64,000 nucleotides of DNA, taken from positions 2,365,255 to 2,429,254 of the forward strand of contig KL647305.1 of assembly GCA_000727475.1 (NCBI GenBank), read 5' to 3'. Below, piece after piece: positions 24,530-38,700 of this stretch. The position numbers and the translations under genes were made by a program. Within the stretch, counting starts at the first letter, position 1. Every line of letters starts with the position of its first letter. Under the pieces are notes generated by a model, which had not been told where the DNA came from, searched no databases, and saw only the letters and a list, made by a program, of their open reading frames with translations. The stretch is from Sarcocystis neurona (taxonomy: Eukaryota > Apicomplexa > Conoidasida > Eucoccidiorida > Sarcocystidae).

Positions 24530-26259
24530 TCTGGTGACTCGTTTCCAACCACTGAATGGCAGTGGTGTTGGAGCGCAAGCGCAACATGCATTAAAGAACA
24601 ATAGTTGAACTACCAACCGCACAGAGCAGCCGCTTGACAGCAGTTTCTTCCACGCGGGAGGCGACCGGAATCGAGGAGGTTTTTGCAAGAAAAAGAAGAA
24701 GGTGAACCTTTCCAACCGCACAAGGCGTCACCGCATCGTTGTACGCAGAAGACGGGAGTTTCCAGTCGGCTCGTGCAACCAAGAACTGTGTGAGCATCGG
24801 CAGATAAACAATCTTTAACGCACTCCCTATCCTCCTAGAATTCTGAGACAGACTATAGGCCCTGCCAAGTCGGCAGTGCGTACCTTCGCGGCGTACGCAT
24901 TTGGCTTCTGGACTGTTTCGGTCTCCTTGCGGACTGACAAACGCACTTAGATGCACCAGGTCACTAGTGTGTCTATGGGAATTTTCCGTCGGTCAGGTTA
25001 GACGCAAAAACACTCAAACCTGCTCGGAAGCTACTCTTCCGGGTAGCTACATAACACACGTCGCGAAAAAAAACGGTCGAAGGTGTACAGACACACGAAC
25101 ACGTGTATTTGCACAGGCGTGTGACGCACGGGTGTACGTTACAGGTGAAAGACCCGCCCTTTTAGTCAGGAGGCGACGAGCAAAAAACATGACCTCGCTT
25201 GTGTCGAATTATCCCCCTTATGCGTGCTTCATTCAGCACGAAAACTCTTCAAGAGTAGAACCACACAACAGCAGGCCTGTGTCTTCGCTGTCAGATCTTC
25301 CAGGGCGGCACTGCAAGAATGTGTTATGGTGCAGTTATGGTTTCTGCGGGTACCTGACACTTCGTACTTCACGTGCACACTCTCAAGCTAAACGCATACC
25401 GACGAATGTGAGCCTGACACCAAACTCTTTCCTTGCCCGACGGTATCCGAAGTAGACGCCATGTCAAAAATAGTGCATTTGGATTCGATTTTATTACCTC
25501 GCTAGGGGAGCAGTCCCAAGAGGGTTTCTTCGACCACAAGTTCGAAGGATTCACGTCAACACACGTCGCTGCAGCGAGTCAGTGAGTTTTTTCTGGTGAT
25601 GTCCGGCGAGCAAAGGGAAGACTTGTTTAACATAGAAAAAGGCAAAGTGTGCCCCGCCAATTTAATCAGCCGGTGCTTCTTATACACAGACGTGCACCGA
25701 AACAAATCGACGTTCGTGTGCCTCGTGTGAGCGCCAACAAATATTTGTCAATGTACCAGCGTCTTAGTACTGTCAGGTCAAGCGTAACATCAGAAACGAG
25801 ACAACTGGTCGTCTTCATCTAATAAATTCATCGGCGGGCGACGACCGGCGCCCCGCAACTCCTCGTGCCTGCCGCTGCGGGGCGATTACTGCTGCCCTGG
25901 GAGGAGCGTATCACCAAAGCTTCCTCATATATGCATGGTTGCAGCGAAGTGGATCACCCACATGCAAAAGTAGCTTTTCAGCCACTCGACAGCGGAAACT
26001 AATTAAGTTCGGCCGGTGCGCTTGACGGAGAAATGTAATGTACCATGAACGAACACCGAAAGGCAAAACCGAGTGTGCGCGGAACAGCTTCAGCAGAGCC
26101 GGCGCAGATCGTTTTTAGCGTGTGCATTCTCAGTAGTTCTCAGCACCACCAGGCACTCGGAAGAACACTCTGGCATCCTAGATAGCCTACACCTGATAAC
26201 GATGCCCCTATGTGTAGCGTGGTCCCCCATTGCCGTCGCACAGGAGTTCTGGTGTGCAG
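24530..26259. other. No firm gene
   Basis: This holds the 5' flank of the LC8 gene (minus strand) and about 1.6 kb without a convincing coding segment. A 184-codon + frame from 24901 begins with TTG, lacks internal homology and is disregarded. Confidence 0.4.
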
Positions 26260-26460
26260 TTTCTTTGGTGTCGAGAAATATTGCATGTTTATCTGGAGCC
26301 TGTTTCGGATTTCGACCCCGAAAAAATATGTACTCAGTTCTCCTACACTGGACTGAGTACAAATTTCGCTGCTGTCTTAAAAATCGAGAAACAACTACAC
26401 GTCAACATCACGAACTTTTCCCATACGTTACCACTGGAGGAAAGCCACTTACCGCTCTGA
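26260..26460 (+). CDS. Possible terminal exon, unrecognised
   Basis: After an acceptor-like ggtgtgcag the frame reads 66 codons of balanced, globular-looking sequence (FLWCREILHVYLEPVSDF at its start) to TGA. An overlapping 148-codon frame without an ATG at its start competes for the same bases. No upstream exon was found. Evidence is weak. Confidence 0.22.
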   Translation, partial: FLWCREILHVYLEPVSDFDPEKICTQFSYTGLSTNFAAVLKIEKQLHVNITNFSHTLPLEESHLPL

Positions 26461-26944
26461 CGGAACACGGACTGTCAACGTTTCCCCACTCCGTAACCGT
26501 AAGGAATTTTCACCTTTGAAATGCAGTGACGCAACTGGAATGAATTGCAGCGGCACCTTTGGCACAGATGCTGCTTCGGCGCAGCCTCCATGTCTGACAC
26601 GTTTTGTGGATTGACCACTCGACGATTCGAGGGATTCAGAAAGATAAGGATCTCTCCACAGAAGTAACCAGAATAATAATGAGGAGGTTGAGAAGAGGTA
26701 GAAGGGAAGGCGCTTCCATTCCGCTCAAATCAGCAAACAGATGATCCCGGGGTGCACCACGTACAGCTGCTCTTTTTGGGGTCACGCGTAAGTGCCCCCG
26801 GCGGCTCAATAGAGCAGCATAGGGGTCTTTGTCTGGATGAATAAGTGATGCTGGAAATAAGGCACTGCTCAACTTCAAAAACGAGCACTGTCTCCACTCA
26901 TATTGAAAAAAAGAAGCGTCGCTTTACGCGTGGACGGGGAGGGC

Positions 26945-27110
26945 CACTGAGAAACTGGCAAGACGCGCACTTTGTGTCAGTAACCTGGTAAAGGATGCAA
27001 TAAACTATTTTTGCCCATCATTTAGGACACTGAGAAACTGACAAGACGTGCACTTTGTGTCATAAACATGGTAAAGGATGTGATAAACTATTTGTGCCCA
27101 TCATTTAAGA
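26945..27110. repeat. Tandem repeat, two units of 83 bp
   Basis: Units begin cactgagaaact at 26945 and 27028. They are alike except for about nine substitutions, and the next three bases after the second unit again match the unit start. The repeat lies just upstream of the possible exon at 27179. Confidence 0.93.
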
Positions 27111-27178
27111 CACTATCTTGCTGATGTGCTCGACTCTCCCACCGCATCTTTTTCTTGCCCCCTATTTTGTTCATCTAG

Positions 27179-27285
27179 TGAACAAAATGGTCCCTATTCT
27201 GTGGAAGCGTCTGCGTATAGAGGATTCCGATGCATTTATTCCAGAAGATACAAAATTGAGATGTGGCTGTACATTCTGCACTTAA
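27179..27285 (+). CDS. Possible terminal exon with C-terminal Cys cluster
   Basis: A very strong acceptor precedes it: about 35 bases of pyrimidine-rich sequence ending tcatctag. The exon enters in phase 1 and reads NKMVPILWKRLRIEDSD and on to LRCGCTFCT before TAA. Upstream exons were not located. Low complexity is absent and splice context is good, so it may be the end of a + strand gene lying in 24.9-27.1 kb. Confidence 0.3.
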
Positions 27286-28696
27286 GTGCGACGTATCAGG
27301 TAGAAGGACTTTCCCCCACCGTTGCACGGTGAACCCGGTGAAGGATCGGCAAATGCACACATGTTTACAGTTTACTGCAGCGCAAGCAGAAAGGTGGCAA
27401 ACCCCGTAAGAAGTACAAACCTGACGCGTGTCAAGAACCTCGCGACGCAGGTTTCAAGTCAGGAGACCGTAGAGCCCTCTGAAACTTGAGCATGTCAGAC
27501 AAACCTTTCTGGCAGCACATTCTCAGAGTACTGTGCCGCTCAAGCGGGTGTACTTTTTAAAGGGCCACACTCATCAACCGCTCGTCCGATTATGGCGGAT
27601 GGATGATCTGACCGTATACCAAAAGGTTCCTGTCTCTGAGTGCCGGCGTACGTACTTGAAAGTGTACACATGACAAACGCATTTCCTTACAGACGAGGGC
27701 TCAAGCGTGCTCTCGAGGTGCCGCATTTCAGTATATGGGACGGAAAAGCATACGAAAGACAGCCACTGCGACCTCGATAACAATATACTAATGCTCCTGT
27801 ACATGACTTATGTGTATTTCTCTTCATGATTTGTGACAGCCCATAAGAGTTGGTGGATAGAATGCCGCTACAGTCGCATCCAAAGACGTACATGTGTAGT
27901 CACACACACAGTGAGAGAAGATATATATGCTCGCATACATAGAGGCGTGTGTACACGCGTATGTATGTCTTCTCCCGCATGGGCACGGCTAGAGGTTGTG
28001 AATCCTTTACAGTCCCTTATCTCGTCGAGTCAAAATAGGTAGAACAAGAATGTACCGACAGACGCAACAGCGTTTTCTCACCACGTTTGTAGTCGGGGCG
28101 CAGCTGTCATCGTACAACCGTGTACGGTTTGTATGCGTGTGGACTGTCCTAGTGACACTACGGTGCAATAGAACAATGAATTATTGTTTGATTAACGATT
28201 GTAGGTGCTTCATCACCTCATAAGTCGTCGTTGACCCCCAGGTTGTCACGCATGGGTTGGTGCATATCGACTGTAGTCAAGTATGTGTGAATCCGCTTTT
28301 TCGAGCACATGAGGGTGAACGTAATATATACACATATAGGTATGCTTACGAGTCGGACAACTAAGAATGAAATATACATACATATACATATATACATGCA
28401 TATACGTATGTTTCATCTGCAGGATGATAACCGACGTGTCTTCACGGGGAGTCATGCGACACACACGTTCCGCTCGTACTTCAAGTGACCCTGGGTGACG
28501 CTGGGGCGTACGGGTCCGACAGCCACGTAGATTTCTAACATCTGGGACATATAAGACATGGGGCATCCTTCCGTCGCCTTTGCGCATATCTGCTCTTCCT
28601 GTCTCCACGTCACGCCCTTTCCAAACCTTTACACCCCGTCAACCACTACTGCCCTGCACCACGCATTCAATCACTCACTATTTCCATACGAGCTCG
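27286..28696. other. No gene seen
   Basis: Mixed sequence with a small TA/CATA patch at about 28325-28405. No coding segment with a start or splice border could be defended on either strand. Confidence 0.5.
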
Positions 28697-29281
28697 ATGT
28701 GCTCTTGGGTTGCTGAAGAAAATCCACTGCAGTACTGCAGGGCGGCTCGACTACAGGTACGTGACAGACGAAAGTAGGGCGCTCTAAACTTTCATTCCAC
28801 TCACCACAACGCGGAAAACGCTACTGTAGTACTACCTACCACTGTCCACAACGTGAACAAACCTGGTCTACCTTAGGACGTCTGCGGAGGGAACCTGTGC
28901 GACTGAGATTGGCTGCAGTCCCAACCTGTACACGGTCCCCGCCGGGGAGGCAAACGCGATTGAAACGTTACTCTCTAGTTTCCTTTTTTGAAGCGACAGG
29001 ACCTTCGGAGTCGACCCTACGGTAGAGCATTTCATGGCGTAAGCGAAGCTGCGAAGGAATTCTATGTCTGCAAAGCCACAACTGTAAGCGCCGCCACATG
29101 CAAGTTGTCGCTCTGCCGTTAACCGTTACAGCTTCCTCTACTTCGACGTGTGTACGTTTCAGCCGGCCTGTCATCTGCTGTATTGCGACAGCGCTCACCC
29201 CAGCACTCGTGCAACGCCCCCCGTCTGTCTTACTTTCTCGCAATCAACGGGTTGTCCACCATGCTGCGTGCACGTGTATGA
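28697..29281 (+). CDS. Small three-exon gene, unrecognised
   Basis: Proposed exons are 28697-28756 (ATG start, CTACAG|GTACGT), 29000-29083 (GCGACAG|GAC to ACT|GTAAGC) and 29132-29281 (GTTACAG|CTT to TGA). All junctions are phase 0, for 97 aa. Introns would be 243 and 48 nt. Exons 1 and 2 read MCSWVAEENPLQYC and DLRSRPYGRAF ... EFYVC, with Cys residues spaced as in small helical mitochondrial proteins, but no CX9C pair is present. A different acceptor at about 29161 would give a longer Cys-rich C-terminus ending TGA near 29425. The first two exons are better supported than the third. No family is recognised. Confidence 0.4.
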
Positions 29282-29742
29282 GTTGTCCAACCAGCTGCCT
29301 TCTTCCCATGTGGCGATTTCCTGTGCAGCGGCCCTAGCCGCAACCAGCGTTTTTGAAGTTGCGGCATGTGGGCCCTCACCAGCAAGCCGTAGGAAGCGCT
29401 ATGAAACCTGGGTGGGACTACTGTGATGGTACACCCGTCGGAAACACTACTTGTAGTACCACCCTTGCGGCAGACACCTGCGCGTCACTACTTCGCTCAG
29501 TGATAACGCCGTGTCTACAGGTGAGATAATATTTGCTAGTCGCGGGTAAACAGCGTGGACGGCCCCTGCCTTCGACTTCACCTACTGTCGACCGGCCGCC
29601 ACTTACCAGCTCGTCTCTGACTCGACATAAACGTTTCGTGGAAGTGACGTAGAAAGTGCCCGAAGCAACGACATATTCCCTATCTCTATCAACGTCCGTA
29701 GGAACTGCCAAACAAATGTGACAGGGAAGACGACGAAGAAAG

Positions 29743-32700
29743 ATGGAAGATCTACGGCGAGGAAAACCGGCCACGCAAGGCAGTGGTTGGATACCTTTTT
29801 CTTTGTTACTCATGCTGAGCGCATTGGTCCCTTCCGGGCTCATTGCCACCGTTCCTCCAGAAGGGTCGACGCAGGCGGAGAAGTCAAGTTTGCGTGCTGC
29901 CAACGGCACCTCGAAGCAAGACACGAACCAACGTGCAGCGTCGAAAATCGGTGAATTTACATGGGTGGATATAGGATCGAAAGCCTAAACGCCCTAGGGT
30001 CGCACGGAATAAAGTAATCATATCTAGACCACGCGTCTTTGAATATCTTCGAATGCCTAGAGCACAATTATGCGCGCGTTGTAACACGAACACGCACACG
30101 TTCGTGAGAGGGCAGTGGTTTTTTGTTTCAAAAAAACACGCGAAGGAGCATATGGTTCTTTTGAGGGTGATGCAATGGACCACGCATCAGTGGTGCGTCC
30201 GCGTGCACAAACTGCCATCGTGTGCGTTTGCAAAACTGTGGTGCGAGATGCCCAGTTCTGCGGGCCCTGCAACAGTTAGACTTGCTTCAAGTCGTGGTCG
30301 AAAAGACGTAAATTTGCGGTGACGGGGGAAAATTCCTGTCTCTCATGCCGATGAGAGGCTACTTATCCGATAGGGTTTGAGTGCGAAGTAGGAAAGCAGG
30401 CGCAGAGTTGCACGAATATGGCATCATTCCTCACCGTTGTGCTATTTTGAGTATACGGAGGAGAAGCAATGGTTGAATTCATTCTCGGGAAAAGAAGCTT
30501 CTCTCTACAGAGTCGACAGTTTGTGTAGTTCAACGTATTTGTGTGGTATATAGGGACTGCATTCGTTGGTTCCTGCTTGCGCGCATGTGGTCCAGGCGAA
30601 ATACAGAAACCACTGCGCGACCGCAACCAGTACAAGTACGTGGAGTTGCCGAATCGGCTGAGAGCTGTTGTCATTTCGGTGCCTAATTGCGACCGCGCAG
30701 CGGCCTGTCTTGCTCTGCACGCGGGTGCTCATCAAGATCCTGACGACGTACCTGGGACCGCTCACCTAGTGGAGCACATGCTTTTCATGGGATCAAAAAA
30801 ATACCCTCAACCGGGGAACTTTTTCCAGTTTATTTGGACCAACGGCGGCATCAGCAATTCGCACACCGATCAAATGAAGACAGACTTTTTCTTTGAAATA
30901 CCCCCGCACCTCCTTCCAGAGGCTCTTGATCGCCTCGTACAAAACTTCGCTTTCCCGTTGCTGGAGGAGAGTAGCGTCAACGACGAAATCCATGCGGTGG
31001 ACGCCGAATTCAACTACAGGAAAACCTTGGACAGCCGGAGATTGCACATGATACTATCGCACGTGAGTTATCGCTCATACTGCGTTGTCAGAAATTTTAC
31101 GCGTGTACTCGTCCTCGGAGTCCACGGTGAAACTCCTCGCGGAATATGACTATTTTGTGCTGAATGCCATCCCTTCACCGTTAGAAAAGCATAGCGACGG
31201 GAGAGACGGCGTGAGAACACGAAGCCAGTGAGTTGACATGGCAGCTTTTCAGCTTTCCTTCCTTTCCTGCACGGCTGCCCTCCAGTCGAAATGATGAACC
31301 ATCTAGTACGCGTGTCCCTGCCTATGCGTGTACGTACGTATACCTTTTAGACGCACGCACGGGGTGGAGACAGGGGCCGTGGGGATAAGAGGTCGGTCTC
31401 TGTGTAGGTCAGTTGGACTCTGTGCGTCTTCACTCCAGAAATATTGCTCATACGTACTAGGGCTAAGAAAGTCTTCGATTTCTCTTCTAAGCGTCTGGGC
31501 TTGAAGTGACCCGGACGCCTCGAGGTCAGTGTGCATGGAGCCGCGAGTGGCGCAGGGAATTTGGTGGCTGTCGACGGGCGTGTGCAACGGACGTGGCGGC
31601 GTCCGTCATCTTTTTCTCCTTCACAGGTACCACGGCTGCCTCACCTTGCAAAGTTTACAACTGGCAACTTGCACTCCCTCCTGCATGGTCCTCGAAGCAA
31701 AGGCATCGAGCCCTACGAGGCCATGAGAAAGTATCACGATACCTGGTAAGTGTGACACGCAATGTTCTTCAGGGAGATCATTCCATCGCAGACCTTTAAC
31801 ATACCTGGGGAACCTGTTTTCTTTGTGATCCTCGAATATTGAAATACACCATTAAGCGTACGCAATTGTACGGACACAAAAGTAATACGATATTTTTTCC
31901 ATCTCTGGTCACGATCACAGAATCGCTGCGATGGTGTCCTTGTGCCTTTTTCACTGGAGTGTTGTCATTCCCCCGCCTGCTGCACAGAAGCCGCTTGTGT
32001 TAGACACGTCCGGCAGCCCGGGCATATTCGCTCTGCTTTGTGGACTGGGTAGAATCCTGCAATTCAAGGTAAAGGGAGGGCGCAGTCTAGGCGTATCAGA
32101 AGTGTCACTGAAAAAGCATGCAGCTAGGGTGATGCTGAAAGAATAGACAAGCGCATTGTCGACACAACAACACAAACTTTCTCACAGAAGGTTTCCTGGA
32201 GCAGTTTGTGTGTGTGCTCAAGGACGCCTTCGTAGGTAGCTGTAGATTGTTTCTTTTTTGCCAAATGCCTCCTCCAATCGCAGCGTCTATCGTTAGCTTT
32301 GTGTCTTCGCGTCTTCTCCGTGCTCAGCACGTACCGACCCAGTCTCACGGAAGTTCGTTGTATACTCCGCAGACAACACAGTGTGGCGCGGGCTGATGTT
32401 GATTCCTACTCGCCGAGCACGTGTCACTATTTTTGGCACACAGTTTTCGTTTACTTGCAATGAAATAAAGCCGGCTGATCCTTTCTCGCTTGGATTCAAT
32501 GTGGCGTCATGCAGGTACTCGGCAAATTTGATGACGTTGGCGGTGGCAGGGAAAGAGTCTGTGGAAGACTTAGAGGAGATGGTAGTGCGACTCTTTAGTG
32601 ATATCCCGAATTTTGACAAACCAGCCCCTGTAGTACCGCGGTGTTCCGTGGATTACCTACCCTTCCCTCCCAGGGCGCTGTACACAGTTACTTATGTGGT

Positions 32701-35700
32701 GCCCGTTGCTGATCTGCATCAAGCAATCTTCGCATTCTACATTCCTCCCACTGCAACGCTGCTAGACACCAAACCCGAATTATTCATCAGCGCGATACTG
32801 CGGCACGAGAGTTCCACATGTCTCGGAGCGAAACTCAAAAACGAGGGACTGATCAGCTCTCTGTTCGTCAAGATCAAGGATAGCGAAAGTTGCTCCAGAA
32901 TTGAGGTCAGACGCACATCAAATGCGACAATGAAAGAGAATGGTAGCTCCACTTAGCGAGTCACGTCATACTAGGTACCTCTGACGTGCGTTGCTGGCCA
33001 AGTGGCTGCTTGTCTGTGCAGCTGGTGCTTAACCTGACGGAAAAGGGATCGGAGGACATAGGGCGCGTCGGAGAGCTCGTCTTCCTCTACTTACGGTATG
33101 CAAGTCCGCATGTGGAGGAGTTCACCTCTCTGCGATTCTGACTTCTCTGAAGTAATACTCAAGTGGGGCCCCCTAGATGTTTGCAGGCTGTTTTTTTCTC
33201 TAATCATGTTGGTGGGTGCTCTTCAGGTGCTGCGGCACGTTTGCAGATGACGCCCGACGTATTCTTTGCGTATATGTGCTGTGCTGTCGAGAAGCTATTT
33301 TCTGGTGGCACGCATCGATTTCCCCCCCCGACGAAGCAGTCGTGCTATAGTAAGCCTGTGGCACCGGACTAGAAGTGACGCAAGAGGAGGCTATCGAGCC
33401 AGCAGTACGATGTGAAACTGCTGCTTCTATCTGGAACGCATATCTCGCAGATGTTTAAATATATAATCACATACTTGGATGTTTACATGTATGTAAACGG
33501 AACCTGTAGTGGCGCCCCCTGATGAGGCGAAAACTTACGGGTTACGACTGTTTTGGTTCGCCAACGTTGCTGGTGGGAAAACGGTGCGTTTTGCGGGACT
33601 CGGAAAAGCTTCTATCGCCACCTAGAGCTTGGCGAGCACTAAGAACGGCACAACAGCACAGCAGAGTACAGCGTGCATGTATACGTGATGCGATGGACTA
33701 AGGTTGTACATGCGGCCAAGGTGGTGCTGCACTGTGCTCTGGAGGAAGCAAGGGTCGTGGTGACGATCTTCGTACACACAGATGTCTACGTGTATGCATG
33801 TATACAAGTGGAGTAGTACGTACCTGTGTGTCGCACAAACGTGTGTGCGACGAGCTATACAGTTCTCCGCAACAGAATCTGTTGTCGAAGAGCTTGTTAA
33901 GTGTGCAGTGCTACGTCGAGTAGAGCTTGCGACTGTCTTACTCAGGTACATGGCAGTTGAACCGATATACAAGTGGCGCTGGAAGGAACTTCACGACCTA
34001 GCAGAAATCGCCTTCAACTACCAAGAACAGCCAGAGCCGGCAGATCTGGTGCAAAACATTGCCTCCAGTGAGCGACAATTTGCGGAAAGGAACGTGTAGT
34101 CATAATAAGTTAACTACTTATACGTCTGTATATCTGTGATGAAAATAGAAAACGTGCCGCGAGCACGTAAATCTTTCAGGTCGTCGGCCGAACATTTATT
34201 TCCTCGTCGTGTGGAAGCATAGGAGCACGTGTAAACGACGACGAAGTGCCGGCCTAAAGGACAAGCACTACAGGCATGCATGAACAGGGGAGGCGCGAAC
34301 AAGTGAAAAGCACAGCTCCAACGAGAAGATGCATCAAAGCGCACTGTGGATTCACAGCCGCGGCACCTGACAGATTTCTTCTGTAGCCTCGTGTCCTCAC
34401 CATTGCTGTCTATGCTGGAGATCTTTATCCCGTACATAGTCTAGCACGATGTGTGGCGGCCTGTTTGCAACCGGTCCTTGTTTCTACCACCGTACACACT
34501 CTCCACGATCTCGCAATCGGAATCAGTCTCACAATATCTTCTGCGTCTTCCCCCTCCAACATCTGGATTGTTGTTTTGCGCTGGAGCTTCATGGGTGCCT
34601 GCAGACTTAATCTACTACCCACCTGCAGAGGTGTTGCGTGGGGAGAGTTATATGTACGTGTTCGACAATCAAGTGATTTCATCTATTCTGGAAACTATGA
34701 GGCCTTCAAACGCCCGAATTCTCATGGTCGACAAGAAGTACGAACCTCGGTGCACGAAAGTGCTGTCAGGATACCCTGTGCAGTACGAGGAAGAGCCAGT
34801 TTCTGCCGCCACAAGACAGCTGTGGAACAAAATTGATCGTATGTCTGGCGCGGAGGTGAGAGTGAACATGCAAAAGGAGAAGATGGCTCTTCCAAAGCCA
34901 AATACGTTCATTCCTGCGGACCTGTCCCTCCTGAAAACCCTCCCTGACGCCCCTCGCTACCCGGAACTACTACAGTTCACCTCTGAGGACGTCTGTAGTG
35001 GTATGTCTTGCAAAGTCTTTTTCAAGCAAGACACCACATTCAAAGCGCCAAGGACTTTTGCGACATTGGTGGTCTATCATAGGCGTGTTGCTGAGCGCAT
35101 TCACGATGCACTCATGTTGAAGATTTTTGTTGCCTGCCTGGAGATCCTGTTGCGGCAAGTAAGGATTAACACAGCACTGTCATCTACTAGCAATCTGCGC
35201 ACACTGCGTTTGTATTTTACACCGCTCTTTTTTATACTTATAACGCCTGCACGGTCTGCGAACATGTGCAGGAACCGCGGAACCCCCAGTCCCTCGTAAC
35301 GAAGACGTATTCGAGTCTGTAACAGTGTTTCCAGAAGTCACCTTGTTCTGAATAAGACAATGAAATTCAGGCGCCCGATATGGAAAATGCATCCACAAAA
35401 GTACCACTCGTGCGTACAGGGTAAAACTGTTACAACACGTGCGCCGAGGGCTACGCAGTACACCACATGTATTGCGCCAAATCACAACGGCACTACAGCC
35501 CGGCGCACGGTAATGTAGAACGTATACCTCCACCCGTGGAAACAATATCTGAAGTGTAGGCACCAACCGTCCCCGTTTTCAATCGGGTAGCCAGCACGTA
35601 CATCTCCACCCCTGGAAACAACATCTGAAGTGTAGGCACCAACCGTCCCCGTTTTCAATAGGGTAGCCAGCACCACACGTCAGCGGAGGCGTGCACAGAA

Positions 35701-38700
35701 GTGCACCCGTTCAGCGCGAGTACAGCTCTCAGTACATGCCAACTTAGTGCCGGCACCTGAGTGTCAAGAGAATGGCACTGTCACTGTAATTAACGTTTCT
35801 GGCCCGTAGTCCCTGAGACGCATATCACGTCGTGACACACTCACCCGGAATATACGCGCGGGTAAAAAATGGAAAAGTTATTCGTGGATATGAGCACACG
35901 AGGTCTTACGTGCAAACACAGCAGACTGCGACACGATCCGGTGCGTTTGTGTACACGCGGCTGTGTGCGTGGAGCGTACCATGCCCACTGCGTACGGATT
36001 TGTTATGAGTAGAAGTCTTAATGCGTTCTGGAGTCACATCCACCTGTGTGGTTGTGTACAGGAGATGGCGGACGCGAAGCTTGCAGGCTACTCGTTCAAA
36101 GTAAAGGCGGGTGTGGAAAAAACGTCTCCCATTTTGAGGAACATTGTACGTCCGAATGCACTCGTATTACATGCAAATGGGTACTCGGACAAGCTGCCTC
36201 AGGTGTTCCAGAAGGGGGTGGCACTCGTGGCTGCTTCAGTAAAGGCAGGCTTATGGAAGCAGGTATTCCCCGTGGCTTCTGAGAGCCTTCGGAAGCGTCT
36301 GAGAGCGGACGCGTTTGCACGAGCCCCCGTCCGCCAGGCCAGCGACGCTCTTGCAAATCTCCTCGTGTCTCCCTCCCTAGACGATGCAGAGTGTGTAAAG
36401 TATGCAGAGGAGGCGACCATCACTTTACACGAGGTCGAGCACTGGTTACGTCAGTACACCGTAACAACAATCGCCGTCGAGGGCCTTATACAGGTGAGCA
36501 CTCCTGCGTGAAGCGATTCAGACCTCAACACTCCTACCGGAAACAGGGTCTCGCGAAACCTGATAGAAACGTAGTGCACGTGTACAAAAACGTTTGCACA
36601 CGTGTGAAGATACACAGTGTGGTACGCAAGTACACTACGAAAGCGTTTCGTGCCTGAGACTGTGGATTCGATCATGAACCTCAGCAGAGTGTAGATATTT
36701 GACCTATGTCGCTGGAGGTTTCTGACTCATTCAAAATGACAAATAGGGTCTGGGTGCGTATGGGCGTCATACGTGTAAACATACATGTTCCTGAAGAGAA
36801 CAGCATACATATCTTACCCTGCGGTGGATACGCCGCTCAACTGCAGTTCTTCCTGGTAGACATTTATGTGTTGTTGACGATAGGTGGATACAACAATGTG
36901 CTTTCCTCTCAAGAGTATAAATAGAATTTCGTCGACCACCTACGCGCGCCAATGAATGCGGTAGTCAATACAGCTGCTGGAGAGAGGTTGACAGGGAAGT
37001 CGCACGAAGGTATCTACCTGGTAGAGTCTTGACACCCGAATTAGGGAGTACGAGCTTGCAGCGGCAGCCCTCGGGTGCTTGTCGGCTCACACCTGTCTTC
37101 TGTGCGTATGAGTTCCGCATATCTAGTATCAGTCGTACTAATCCATATGTCCGACTTTGTGACTACCCACGAGACACCGACGCCATGCAGTAGGCCATCC
37201 TCGTAAGTACGAGGGTGGTTTTCCATCTTGCTGTGCACGCGCATGCCCTTCTCATCTCTGCATACGTTAACGCTCACCTCAGTATGTTAGTGGACGTATG
37301 GAGTTTCATCTGCTTGCTTCTATGTCGGTGGGCATTTACCGGGAATCCTCCCGCACATGCAGGCAAACACGCTTCTTGTACGTACTTTTGTCAGCGTGTG
37401 TACTCACCCCTGCATCGCTGGGCGTGCATTCTGTGTGCCCCCGTGCCTCTATGCAGTTACGTTATTTCTCTCCACGGCTAGTTGCCTTGAATGTACGTCT
37501 TGACTGCGTGCACACTGCTCCTTGCATCTGGGCACGCGTACTCTGTGTACGCCTATGCCTCTCTGTACAGATGTTGTATCTCTCCCCCCCTTGATGTCTT
37601 CAGTGTAAATCCCGGCTGCCTGCGAATGTGCACTCTGTCAGGGGGACATGGACAGAAACGAAGCAAAGGAGATGGTGAATGCTGTACTCAAACAACTACA
37701 AATGCCGGCGCCGAGACCTTACCCTGAGGTTTGCCAGTACAGTGTGTTTGACATGCACAATGTTGTGCCCGCCTTGCAAACTATACGTGCGTGGCAGGGC
37801 AGCCCGCTTGACAGGGAGGCGTCACCCATTCGACTGCGGTATACCATGGATAACATACTTACCACGGACGAACAGAACGGCGTAACACTTTACGTTCAGG
37901 TGGGAATACACATAGCCTCATGGTGTACAGGTGCTGCTCGTCTTTTTTGCAGAAATTGAAGAGCTGAATGGAAGTGGGGCAACCACTGTGTGTTCAGTTG
38001 GAGAATGTGAAGGAGCCGGACCAGTGTCGAATGCAGCGCTTCCGTGGGCTCCGCTCACTGTCGTTCTCATACGTTCCCTGTGAATTTCCTTGAATACCTA
38101 CGTAGATTCTCACTGAGAGTGGTGTTATTCACCTGTCACTTTTCCTTCAACGATGCTTTTGCTGTCGAAGTGGGCTGTGTGTTTGTTCTGTCTCTCTGTC
38201 TGTGAAGCTGGGGGACGGGCAGGAACTGATACGGGTTCTTGTCCAAGTGCCGCTGACCTTACCGATGTGAGTGACCTTTAATGAAGCACGTGAGCTGCGC
38301 GTTGAGAGAGACGGTGTGTCATTATGTGTGGTATGTGTATGAGGGGCGTCAGGAGGAAGGACCAAGAGAAACGACTGCTGTTGCCATTTTTCTCATTTTT
38401 TGTGGTTGTGCGGGCAGATGGGCTGGCCCAGCTTGCAGCGACGGGCGTTGATTCTTCTTGCAACTCTGTGGCTGCGAGAAAAATTCTTCACTGAGCTTCG
38501 CACGAAACAGCAACTGGGGTACATCGTGGTTTTTCACACGCAGACGCTGGAAAACAGCAGATACTTACTGTTTACCGTGACTTCCAAATACGATGTCGAG
38601 CTGGTCGCCAGGCGAATTGAAGATTTCCTCGACCATCACTTGAACACCGCTATCAGCCAGGAGGATTTTGAACAGATTCAGAAAGCCGCAGTAGACCTCA

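Noticed and set aside
24901..25455. 184-codon + frame beginning with TTG
   Set aside because: No ATG near its start, no splice borders, random-looking composition.
38207..38268. Possible extra exon in the peptidase gene
   Set aside because: Joining 37899 to 38418 gives exactly the IDE spacing of 23 residues between the YVQ strand and the FTELRT segment; the extra exon breaks phase.
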